A DNA stretch of 15,692 bases. Source: Byssothecium circinans. Its lineage: Eukaryota; Ascomycota; Dothideomycetes; Pleosporales; Massarinaceae. Position numbers and translations under genes: made by a program. Shown here one piece after another: positions 6,938-15,653 of the stretch (position 1 is the stretch's first letter; every line of letters starts with the position of its first letter). The DNA lies in assembly GCA_010015675.1 (NCBI GenBank), contig ML977001.1, positions 383,525 to 399,216 of the forward strand. The letters are read 5' to 3'. The notes under the pieces were generated by a model. That model ran no database searches. It had not been told where the DNA came from and saw nothing but the letters and a program-made list of their open reading frames with translations.

Positions 6938-8779
6938 ATGAGCGACGCAGGAACCAACGCCGTCCAAATCGGCGTGTGGACCGACTACAGCAAACCACGA
7001 CCCCTCGGCGCGACTTTGACGCTTCCCAACCGCACCGCAGCGCTGCTCCTCGCCTTCCTCGCAACCCTCATTGGTATCACAGCGACGCGGAGCTGGAGAC
7101 TGGCCAGCTTCCTCCTATTCAACCTCTTCGCGTTCGAGAAAGGGAATGCAGAAACCCAACCAAACGCAACACAAGTGCTGCTCAGAAACTCGGAGACGGC
7201 AGCCGGAGCAGGCGTCAACATAGCATTTCTCTTCCTGCCATGGAACTCCAAATCCACACCGCGGACGAAAATAACCTGGAAGCGCGCCGCCATCGTCCTC
7301 GCCTCTTTTTGCCATTGGATCTTATTCATTGCGGCCGGATTGCTCACCTCGCAAATCTTCCTGGGGCGCACCGTCGTGTCGTCCGTGACGCCTACATGCG
7401 GCGTCTGGGTCGGCAAGAACGAATCCACGGAATCAGTCAACTATGGCATCGCAGCGGAATTGACGCTCAACGCGACGCTGGAGGCTGAGGACTATGTAAA
7501 GAATTGTTATACTAGGGAGAAAAGCACTAGCACGATTCTCGACTGTGGGAAACTGCACACACAAATCGTGCCCGTCGCCGTCGAACACAATGCTACCTGC
7601 CCGTTTCCAACGGGGGTATGTCGCTACAACAACCAGAGCGCATATGCAATGGACACGGGGAAACTGCCCTTCACGACGCTCGGCCTGAATTGTAAACGGT
7701 GCCACGAGCTCGCTGTCCGGCGACGCACCGTTTGCGCTCCCCTGCGCGATGGCCGACTCTTCATGGGGATGGTAGGAGACAACGCGCCCGAAGGCGACGG
7801 CACACTCTGGGTATGGTCCTTCTACAAGAACGCAACGGGCGGCAACGAAACCTACAGCGAAGAAGTCAACTGGACGAAACCAGGCTTCAAACTGCGCTCC
7901 ATGAACCTGGCCGCTGTAGAAAACACCTCTCTCCTCCAACCACCATTACAACATGCGGACGGGTATCACAACCCCGTCCTCATACTGGTAACCGTGAACT
8001 TTGGCGTAGGCTTCCTGCACAAAGCCAACGACCCCATCTTCTCCATCCAAGGCGAGATGGAACCCGAGCGCCTCCTCAAACCCGACTGGCCATGGAAATA
8101 CCGCTCCAACCAACTCCTCGGCATACTAGGCTGCGACGAGCTCATGCAATACTGCTCTCTGAAAACCGGGCGCTGCACCGACTTAAGAGGCGTGATTGGA
8201 CGACGCAGCGACGAAGAAATGGATGCCGATTTCTCCATCCTAGCAGGAAACACCACTAGAAACGACGACGCGTACAATGGCATTATCTTCGCTGCCGTCC
8301 TCGTAGATAATCTCCTCCAGCAATCAACACTTCAAGGCAGCATCTTCGACCGCGACGGAAACGTCGCGCTGCAAGCTGCGCGCTCGCTGCAAAACGATCG
8401 CATATCCACGCCTCTACCGCCCGAGCAGTGGAAAATTGAAGTAGATCATTGGTTCAGTCTCGCAATGGCGCGATTGCAGCTCGGCGCTTTTTCCACGATT
8501 GAGCGCAGACCTGGTGCTGATCCGGAGAGAGTGCGGAATCTTTGGGAGGGGCAGCGGATACAGGATTCGTTGTGTGGACATATCAAGTTTAAGAGTCCCG
8601 GGCATACGAGTTTGAGCTTTTTTGGGGTTATGTTTGTGGTGGCTGTGTGTGCTCTTATCCTTTTGGCGAGCTTTTTTGAGGAGGTGCTTGAGAAGGTGTT
8701 GAGGAGGTGGTTGGGGGGGAGGATGGTGGGGTGGGGTGCTGCGGAGAATTTGGCGTTGTTGGGGGAGAAGGGGGGTTAG
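6938..8779 (+). CDS. Membrane protein with large cysteine-rich glycosylated ectodomain, fungal family of unknown function
   Basis: An intronless frame of 613 codons; the ATG has A at -3 as in typical fungal starts. Layout: a short N-terminus with GVWTDYSKPRPLGATLTL, hydrophobic segments at about 33-50 (extended by 55-66) and 117-142, a large domain of about 415 residues, then one strong transmembrane segment at 559-581 and a basic cytoplasmic-type tail. The domain between 150 and 558 has about 13 cysteines, some in pairs (C252/C255, C399/C406/C413), and many N-x-S/T sites (for example N161, N178, N218, N232, N298, N303, N311, N329, N438). It is therefore probably lumenal or extracellular, disulfide-bonded and glycosylated. 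The layout and the SLCGHIKFKSPGHTSLSFFG segment before the last membrane helix recall a large family of uncharacterised Pezizomycotina membrane proteins, from memory only. No catalytic motif is seen. G/T-rich codon use in the last 80 codons contrasts with the C-rich start. It is the only intact-looking gene here. Confidence 0.85.
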   Translation: MSDAGTNAVQIGVWTDYSKPRPLGATLTLPNRTAALLLAFLATLIGITATRSWRLASFLLFNLFAFEKGNAETQPNATQVLLRNSETAAGAGVNIAFLFLPWNSKSTPRTKITWKRAAIVLASFCHWILFIAAGLLTSQIFLGRTVVSSVTPTCGVWVGKNESTESVNYGIAAELTLNATLEAEDYVKNCYTREKSTSTILDCGKLHTQIVPVAVEHNATCPFPTGVCRYNNQSAYAMDTGKLPFTTLGLNCKRCHELAVRRRTVCAPLRDGRLFMGMVGDNAPEGDGTLWVWSFYKNATGGNETYSEEVNWTKPGFKLRSMNLAAVENTSLLQPPLQHADGYHNPVLILVTVNFGVGFLHKANDPIFSIQGEMEPERLLKPDWPWKYRSNQLLGILGCDELMQYCSLKTGRCTDLRGVIGRRSDEEMDADFSILAGNTTRNDDAYNGIIFAAVLVDNLLQQSTLQGSIFDRDGNVALQAARSLQNDRISTPLPPEQWKIEVDHWFSLAMARLQLGAFSTIERRPGADPERVRNLWEGQRIQDSLCGHIKFKSPGHTSLSFFGVMFVVAVCALILLASFFEEVLEKVLRRWLGGRMVGWGAAENLALLGEKGG

Positions 8780-9666
8780 ACAGTTTTTTGGGCCGTCATT
8801 GTCTTCCTTCTTTGCGGTTACCTGTGTGTGTCTGATGATATCCTGATGGGAATATGTCTGGTTACCTCTTGATATGTGGGTAGGTGCTGGCGCTGGGGAG
8901 TATTTCGGGATGGAGAACATGTCCGGTCTTGCATCTACTTCTTCTGATTATAATGTTTAGTTACCAAATGAGTCTTTAAAGTAGGAAATGATATCCAATA
9001 AGAGAATATCTTGCTTTTTTTTTAATAGGCAAATTAGATGTGTGGCTGTTGTATTGTTGGCTGTGACCGCTATTTATTAGTTTAATTGTGGATGTCTCTC
9101 AAGAGGTCGGAATGTAGTTGTATTAATAGTGTCGTGGTAGGTAGTATACTTTCGAGACATCTAATTGGGATGCTTTTGCTGCACAAGGCACCGTCCGCTG
9201 ACATCTAATCTACCACTATAAAGTGAGGTAAGCGATCTCGGACGCGGCCCTTGTTGGCGCAAACTGGGCTAGAATCGACAGACAAGACAAGGACGTTCTG
9301 GCACAGACTCATTATTGTCGCAAACTCAAACACTCTATCTCGTCTATTCGCGGGTAGATATTGATTGCTTTCCACATAGCCGAGTCTTTTGACGGTGCTT
9401 TTGCTGGCTCTCAGTCTGCGGGGTGCGGCCAGCTGCGGCGGGGCGAGCAATCCCCGCTGGATCTGAATCTGAATCTGAATCTTCACGAGTACGTCTGACC
9501 GTCATTAATGGTTGCCGTCTTATTATCCTGCCCGTGCGCTGCTGCTTAGCTGACCTTTGCATGTGCCGAGACATTCAAGATAAAAGGGACTATAGACTGC
9601 AGGAACAACAAACGATACAATCAAGTCAGGGATAGTTAGTAGAAACATATTTAGCAACATGTTATA
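8780..9666 (+). other. Gene-free flank between the membrane-protein gene and the right repeat block
   Basis: About 890 bp of intermediate composition. It should hold the 3' end of the membrane-protein transcript; no clear polyadenylation signal can be singled out. Short open frames on both strands around 9205-9635 overlap each other and resemble nothing I recognise. A hexanucleotide repeat lies at 9461-9482. The region ends abruptly at the transposon terminus at 9667. Confidence 0.5.
9461..9482 (+). repeat. Hexanucleotide microsatellite (ATCTGA)3.7
   Basis: Three full copies and one partial copy of ATCTGA in perfect tandem. On the minus strand it would read as alternating Gln and Ile (the IQIQIQ run of a short spurious frame). 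It is a likely length-variable site. Confidence 0.9.
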
Positions 9667-9951
9667 ACGTATTCCACCACCGAGACGGCCAAACCACCGA
9701 GACGGCCACTTTTTGCTTGGCGGAAAATCAAAGATGCAACCTTTAATAACAATTTAAATACTAGAGCTATTAAGCTGAAATTTCAAATACAGATATATAT
9801 AATATAGATAAAAAGGATTATAAAAAAATATTTTAGGATTTCTAATAGCTTAGTAAGCTATATAGGTATAGAGAATACTAGGCTACTTTTAGTATATAGC
9901 GTATAAATACCTACTAAACTAGCTAAATAAGTTATAATAACTTTAGAGCTA

Positions 9952-11811
9952 ACGTATTCTACTATTGAACCGCCCACACTATTAAACTACTCATGATTCC
10001 TTAGCAACACTAACTCTATCTTTAACGCGAAAATGCCTTAATAATAAAGGTCTAAACGACTATAACACGAAGGCAGACTACAGCTTACCCTTGACGCATA
10101 TAATAGAGGCTAATTTAAAAGCTATTAAAGTACTGCTATAGCCTTTAACGTCAAGCCTCATGTCCTTACTAAACGCGCTAGAGGAATACCTTTTTAACTA
10201 GAAATAGTACTAAACTATTCAAAACTATCCCTAACTAAGTAGGAGACACTTATCTAATACATCCTTAACCTTAATTCGCAAGGATTCACGCCTACGTTAG
10301 GCGAAGTATCAGATATAGCAAATAAACTATTGCGTAAGTAGGGTAGTAAGAACGTAGGCATTAACTAGGTAGTATAGTTTATAAACTATTTAGAATAGTT
10401 ATAAATAGTTTAGAACTATTTAAAGGACTATTAGAGAGTAAAATAGGAAGATCCTAAAGTAGTTAGCGCGTAGTTTAAGCTTATATAGGATACTAAAGTA
10501 AAGTATAGCATACATGATAATAATATATATAACTTTAATAAAACTAGCTTTTAGATAGGTGTTATTAGCTCTATAAAAGTGGTTACTAGCTTAGAGAAGC
10601 AAGTAAGGCCTATAATAGTTTAGCTAGGTAATAAAGAGTAGGTAACAGATATCTAGAGTATATATTTAAATAGTATATTTACTCTACTATTTATTATATA
10701 TAAAAGACGCGTCTACATCTCTTTATAGTACTAGGAAGCTAATATACTACGTAATTAAAAGCTCTTAGTCTTAGAGAATAGATAGACGACTAATAAGCTT
10801 AGTCTTACGTAGTTAAAGTACTTTAACACGTATATAAAGGTAAGAACTATTAGCGTCTATTAGTTACTAATTTTAGATAGCTATAAAAGCTACCTAAATT
10901 AAAATTTTAAAGATTATTATTAAAATAATAAGATCTTTACGCTCTATATACTACTACACTCGTTACACATCCTCTAGCTACTTAATATAGTGTTATTCTT
11001 ACTACTTAAGCGTAAGTACTTTAAGATTATTTAGCGCTTAGCGTAACAGCGTGTCTTTTATATTAATAAGGAAGCGTTTCTACTAGCCTTTAAAGACGCG
11101 TTTTTAAGCGTATTTATAGTTTAGAACTATTAAAAGGCCTTTAAGGCAATAGGGCTAGTCCCTCTAAACGCGTAGGTAGTACTTAATTACCTTAATATGC
11201 GTATACGCACCCTACTAGGACCCCTACTACTAAAGACGCTATAGCTATTAAGGACTCTAAGTAATACACGCGAATTTAGCTCTTAGTTAAAGTTTATACG
11301 TGATTCTATTACTTAATTACTACGGACGGTGCAGGGTAGGCTTTCGCAGCTTATCAAAGGTGCTAAGTTAGTGCTGCATAGTATTGCGCTTATAAAGTCA
11401 CGCATTAAAGACCTTAAAAAGCAACTTAAGATGATAACTAAGTGTAAAACACGCAAGCGCAAGTATATTTAGAAGGGTAGTACTATAGAGTATAGTCTTA
11501 TAGTAGACTAGAATAGTTCTAAACTATTAGGAATAGTTTAGAACTATAAAAGGGTAAGGGTAGAGGGTAAGGGTAAGGTATAATAACTACAATAACTAAG
11601 TGTTTAGCACTATGGCAACTATAGTAAGACTAGGCATAACGCAAGAACTTATTAAGCTAATGAAGAGGGTTCTTCTGAGTTGGAGGCTAGTACTTAGTAT
11701 ATATTTTTAGATAGTGATGCGGACGATAATGATGATGTAGTTAAGTAAGTTAGTGTTACTAAAGAATCATGAGTAGTTTAATAGTGTAGGCGGTTCAATA
11801 GTAGAATACGT
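9952..11811 (+). mobile_element. Complete pogo/Fot1-type DNA transposon, 1860 bp
   Basis: Terminal inverted repeats of about 52 bp (9952-10003 and 11760-11811) are nearly identical. They are flanked by the TA target duplication at 9950-9951 and 11812-11813; the undisturbed site is seen in element 1 at about 1929-1935 as GAGCTAGTTT. Each terminus carries two 17-bp units (left: 9961-9977 and 9978-9994). One transposase gene fills the interior. Composition is less AT-extreme than that of its host element, which agrees with a later arrival and fewer rounds of mutation. Confidence 0.92.
10033..11748 (+). pseudogene. Pogo/Fot1-type transposase, 571 codons, inactivated by RIP-type stops
   Basis: A single frame runs from ATG 10033 to TAA 11746-11748 with no net frameshift but dozens of TAG/TAA codons, so it is inactive. 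Order of parts: an N-terminal helix-turn-helix region (KSY-x-STA-x-AFNVKPHVL near 10117-10170), a CENP-B-like second DNA-binding part (GFTPTLGEVSDIANKLLRK near 10282-10340), then the DDE catalytic core. The first Asp position reads Asn (IYNFN, 10537-10539), the second is kept (LILDSY, 10876-10878), and the third reads Asn (10984-10986) after an HSLHIL motif close to the pogo HSSHxLQPLD. A KRKY segment follows. The tail has a coiled basic stretch and a decayed zinc knuckle (11611-11655) in which all three Cys positions read Tyr. The acidic end is DSDADDNDDVVK. The enzyme would cut and paste at TA sites in the nucleus. Confidence 0.9.
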
Positions 11812-12600
11812 TAGTTTATATATATATAATACACCTATTAGCACTAAAATTATAGCGTGCAGCCTAGACCTATTAGAGAATTAGCGTAGAGAGGGTAGAG
11901 ATTCCTAAAATTAGAAAACTATAATTAAATATTTTATCTAGCTAGATATTCTTACTTCTTTTCTTTTAATAAACTTTTTATATATATATAGTAGTAATAT
12001 AAATAGTTAACTATTAGAAAATAGCTTATATAAGCTATATTTTAAGGTAGTGTTAAGATTTTTATAAAAACCTATACTTATTAAGCTAGATCTTTTAGTT
12101 TTAGAGGTATTTACTTACTTTAAACTTATATATAGCTTTATTTAGTATATATTATTTTCCTTATAAGAAGAGAGTAGAGATATCTAATATATATAACTTT
12201 ATTTAGAAGGTTTTCTAATTTTTCTTACTCTCAACCTTACACTTACTATTATAGCAGTAAACCTAGGCTGCACGCTATAATAACTTAATAGCTACTAAAT
12301 AATATACTAATAGGTAAGTCCTAGAAGTTATATAGTATATTACTAATATTTAGGTATTAATCTATAGTATAAGGTAGATTTTAAGTACTAATACTTTATA
12401 GGTTAATAGCTATTTTATTACATAAGCTAAGGCACTAAAAGTTTAATAGCAATTAGATTATATAAATACCTATCTAGGTTTAAAATTTCAAAAGAAAATA
12501 TTAAGGTTTAGCTTTATTATTAAGATAATATGGTTTGATTTTCCTTGCTAAGCAAAAGTAGCCGTCTTAGTGGGGTGGCCATTTTAGTAGTACTTTATAT

Positions 12601-13007
12601 CAGATTAAAGTGCTATTTTTTATTTTTTATTTAGAGTCTTATTTAGTATTAATACTAGTAAAGGCTACTCCTTTACTTATATTTACTCTAACTTAATAGC
12701 ACCTATTAATATTAAGATTATACACGTATCCTAGCCTTATATTTACCTAAATAATAATTACCTACCTAGTGTTATTTTATATTAAGATATATTATATATT
12801 ATTATTTACTAGGGCAGAATATGCTACTACTCTAAGTATCTAGTAGGTATTTAGTTTAAATTCTATATTATATACAGGTAGTAGGGTATTCTTAGAAGCG
12901 TAAAATATAAATACTACTAAGTATAGTAAGATAACTATCTTTTATATAGTATAAATCTTCTATATATTATAAAAGATTTTTGCTTTAAGTATAATCTTAC
13001 TTAAGTA
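12601..13007. other. AT-rich relic, possibly a strongly decayed non-autonomous element
   Basis: No open frame and no terminal repeat of its own. At about 12698-12745 the order of bases resembles the interior of the non-autonomous family (CACCTATTA followed by a stretch like the GCGTGCAGCCTAG neighbourhood) but with many changes. The remainder shows nothing I can name. Confidence 0.35.
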
Positions 13008-13795
13008 ATGTAAAGTACTACTAAACTGCGTATACTACTAAACTACGTAGAATTCCTTAGTAATACTAACTTACTTAACTTTATTACTATTATTATCTAT
13101 AACTTATTACTACTTAATATAATAAACTAAGTACTAGCCTTTAACTTAAAAAGAACTCTCTTTATCTACTTAATATATTCTTATATTATACCTAGCCTTA
13201 CTATAGTTACTATAGTAGTAAATACCTAGTTATTATACTTTATATTTACCCTCTACCTTTGCTCTCTTATAGTTCTAAATAGTTCTTTATAGTTTAGAAC
13301 TATTTTAGTCTACTATAAGACTATACTCTATAGTACTACCCTTTTAAATATACTTATACTTACATGTTTTTTACTTAGTTACTACTATAAGTTACTTTTT
13401 AAGCTCTTTAATGCGCGCTTTTATAAGCACGCTACCTTATAGTACTAACTTAGCGCCTTTAATAAGGTATAAAAGCTTACTACGCGCTATTTATAGTAAC
13501 TAAGTAATAGAATCTTATATAAGCCTTAACTATAAGCTAAATTTACGTATATTACTTAGAGTTCTTAATTACTATAGTGTCTTAAGTAGTAGGGGTCTTA
13601 GTAGGATATATATCTATATATTAAGGTAATTAAGTACTACCTATACGTTTAGAAGGACTAGCTCTATTACCTTAAAAGCCTTTTAATAGTTCTAAACTAT
13701 AAATATGCTTAAAAATATATCTTTAAAGGCTAGTAGGAATACTTCTTTATTAATAAAAAAAAATATTAGCACGCTAAGTTCTAAATAGTCTTAGT
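13008..13795 (-). mobile_element. Truncated pogo/Fot1-type element (3' end and C-terminal transposase part)
   Basis: Terminus ATGT at 13008 (from ACGT) after TA 13006-13007, with two 17-bp units (ACTACTAAACTGCGTAT and ACTACTAAACTACGTAG). On the minus strand the sequence aligns with the 3' part of the complete element. The transposase stop is at 13073-13071, and similarity runs to about 13795, near the end of the catalytic core. Beyond that point the sequence differs, so the DNA-binding and most of the catalytic part are missing. This half is complementary in content to fragments A-C in the left block, which keep only the 5' part. Confidence 0.78.
13071..13795 (-). pseudogene. Decayed C-terminal part of a pogo-type transposase
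   Basis: Minus-strand translation follows the C-terminal 240 or so codons of the transposase frame at 10033-11748, with TAG/TAA stops scattered through it and a short A-run around 13756-13764 that may hide an indel. It is more AT-rich and more decayed than the 10033 copy. It has no catalytic residues left. Confidence 0.7.
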
Positions 13796-14052
13796 GTTAC
13801 TAAGGGGTATACTTACCAAGTCCTAATCCGTATTAAAGGAGGTTAGTAGGTGTAAGGTATATACGTTAGGTAGTAAGCTTTAGTAGTTTAAGAGTTAAAC
13901 GTGCGAAGTAACTAATTCTATAATGAACTATAGAATAACTAAGTATTAATCTAGGTAAAAGATAAACTATAGAAAGTTAACTATAAAAAGCTAGAAAAAT
14001 AAAGGAGATCTATCTAGTCTTTATCCTATCCCTTTAAGTTATTTTAATTAGT
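13796..14052. other. AT-rich unclassified stretch
   Basis: Between the truncated transposon and the triplicated repeat. Stops occur in all frames, and there is no terminal repeat or recognisable remnant. It may be the start of the same unknown element that contains the repeat and the Cys-rich relic that follow. Confidence 0.3.
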
Positions 14053-14094
14053 ATGCTTAGCAGCAATTCTATAGAATATGCTAAGCATTTTATG

Positions 14095-14238
14095 CTTAGG
14101 TTGCTTAGTACTAAGACTACTAATCTTACTAAGTATTCTACGCTTAGGTTGCTTAGTGCTAAGACTACTAATTTTACCAAGTATCTTATACTTAGGTTGC
14201 TTAGTGCTAAGACTACTAATTTTACTAAGTATCCCGCC
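14095..14238 (+). repeat. 48-bp tandem repeat, three copies, in an open frame
   Basis: Three consecutive 48-bp units start at 14095, 14143 and 14191. Within the short open frame 14053-14247 they read as a 16-residue repeat (LRLLSAKTTNFTKY plus two variable residues). The units differ mostly at single bases. Since 48 is a multiple of three the frame is kept. This may be a remnant of a coding repeat in a decayed gene, or a minisatellite that happens to be open; the frame has no further support. Confidence 0.85.
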
Positions 14239-14247
14239 GTTACATAA

Positions 14248-14510
14248 CTACTAACTTAATTCTGCCTTGCGCATTATCGTGTTGCTATCTCCTAGGCTTA
14301 ACACCTCTTACGCTGCATTATCTAGTCCTAAATACTTTGTATTCTTTTTATTTATAATATTATCCCCCTTTTTAGGAATATTATCTTAATATCCTAAAAG
14401 ATCTAGCTGCTATACCGTATCTAGGTGTAGCTAGCATATAAAGCGCGCGTCTCTTTCGTCTACTATAAAATTATATTCTTTATGAATGTTTCATAATCTC
14501 TTACTTAACT
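14248..14510. other. Unclassified stretch with less extreme AT content
   Basis: No frame of use, no terminal repeat. More C and G than in the surrounding repeats (for example near 14250-14330), so it is less decayed or of a different origin. It connects the tandem repeat with the Cys-rich relic and may be part of the same gene or element. Confidence 0.3.
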
Positions 14511-14972
14511 ATGCCTAAAGAATCTACGAAGTTGACTAACCATTGCTAAGCTCATTTTACCCGTATCCGTGCTATAGACTACGCTGTAGCAAAACCTTAT
14601 TATTATTGCCTAGTAAAAGGTTTTAAATGTCTACTATTATTAAAGGAGAGTTGCGCTAACTACATCGTAGCTAGCGTGCAGTGCAGCCTATTTCCTTAAG
14701 AGGAAGAGTTTGCTGCGGTAGCTTAGAAGCGTTAATAGCTTTGTTAAAAGCTTTGCAAGATTAAGTGTTATAAGCTTAACCTAGAAGAGTAGTTAGATTC
14801 TACTACTAAAAAAGAGAAAGAACTATTTAACCGTAAAAAGGTTATAATTAAGGAGCTTAAGTTTTTAAAAAAAAAAATAGGTGTTTTTACAAAGATTTTA
14901 AAGAGGATAGGTACGGCTACTACTAAAGTTCCTTTACCACTGCAAATTAAACCGTTAACTAACCTAGGCTAG
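14511..14972 (+). pseudogene. Decayed gene for a small Cys-rich, coiled-coil protein
   Basis: One frame from ATG 14511 to TAG 14970-14972 (153 codons) interrupted by several TAA/TAG codons and no visible frameshift. It starts MPKESTKLTNHC. The first half has a cysteine-rich box (YYYCLVKGFKC, then SCANY and VQCSLF). The second half is Lys/Glu-rich with heptad-like hydrophobic spacing (KKVIIKELKFLKKKIGVF), as in a coiled coil. The order of Cys box and coiled coil recalls small proteins that are repeated in many ascomycete genomes and annotated as hypothetical, from memory only. The Cys positions and heptads would suit nucleic-acid binding and dimerisation, which is inference. It ends 28 bp before the next transposon. 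Confidence 0.5.
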
Positions 14973-15000
14973 TTATAAGCTAATTCTTCTTTTTTATTTA

Positions 15001-15653
15001 ACGTAAAGCACTATCGAACCGCGCAGAAATGCTTGGCAAGGAACATCAAATAGTATTATCTTAATAACAAAGCTAAACCTTAATATTTTCTTTTAAAATT
15101 TTAAACCTAAATAGATATATATATAAACTAATAGCTATTTAATTTATATAGCTATAGCTTACGTAATGTAGTAGTTATTAAGAAAGGAAGAAATCTTAGG
15201 TAAAACCTACCTTTTACTATAGATTAATAGCTAAACGTTAGTTATATACTATATAACTTTTAGGACTTATATATTAATATATTAGTTAGTAGCTATTAAG
15301 TTATTATAGCGTGTAGCCTAGGTTTAATACTATAATAGTAGGTGTAAGGTAGGGGGTAAGAAAAATTAAACCTTCTAAATAAAGTTATATATATTAGATA
15401 TCTCTACTTTCTTCTTAGGAGGAGAATAGTATATACTAAATAAAGCTATATAAAGTTTAAAGTAAGTAAATACTTCTAAAACTAAAAGATCTAGCTTAGA
15501 AAGTGTAGGTTTTTAGAAAATTTAGACACTGCCTTATTATAAAGCTTATATAACCTATTTTCTAGTAGCTAACTATTTATATAGCTTCTATATATATATA
15601 TAAAGTATATCTATAGGTTAAAAGTAAATATTTCTAAGTAAGTAAAATATTTA
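15001..15653. mobile_element. Non-autonomous TIR element 4 (partial, inverted orientation)
   Basis: Begins ACGTAAAGC at 15001 after TA 14999-15000, with a single 17-bp unit (ACTATCGAACCGCGCAG). The interior is the reverse complement of the right part of elements 1-3, including GCGTGTAGCCTAG at 15309-15321. It is interrupted at 15652-15653 by another terminus and does not resume inside the window. Confidence 0.82.

Larger units (their letters stand above)
9667..12600. mobile_element. Non-autonomous TIR element 3, split by a pogo-type insertion
   Basis: The left end (ACGTATTCC at 9667 after TA 9665-9666) has two units of ACCACCGAGACGGCCAA type. The interior matches elements 1 and 2, including GCGTGCAGCCTAG at 11855-11867 and its complement at 12263-12275. 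The right end is at about 12600, decayed to ATAT. Without the insertion at 9952-11811 and its duplicated TA, the length is about 1072 bp, close to element 2. The two ends differ in their outermost nine bases: ACGTATTCC on the left against an ACGTAAAGC-type end on the right. The base after the right end is C instead of T, so the right target site is altered. Confidence 0.75.

Noticed and set aside
6976..8259. Overlapping plus and minus frames of 100-186 codons within the membrane-protein gene
   Set aside because: Arg/Pro/His-rich shadow translations of the 613-codon frame with no independent support.
9205..9635. Short frames on both strands that could form a small gene
   Set aside because: They overlap each other, contain a microsatellite-derived IQIQIQ run and show no conserved features or splice signals that would extend them.
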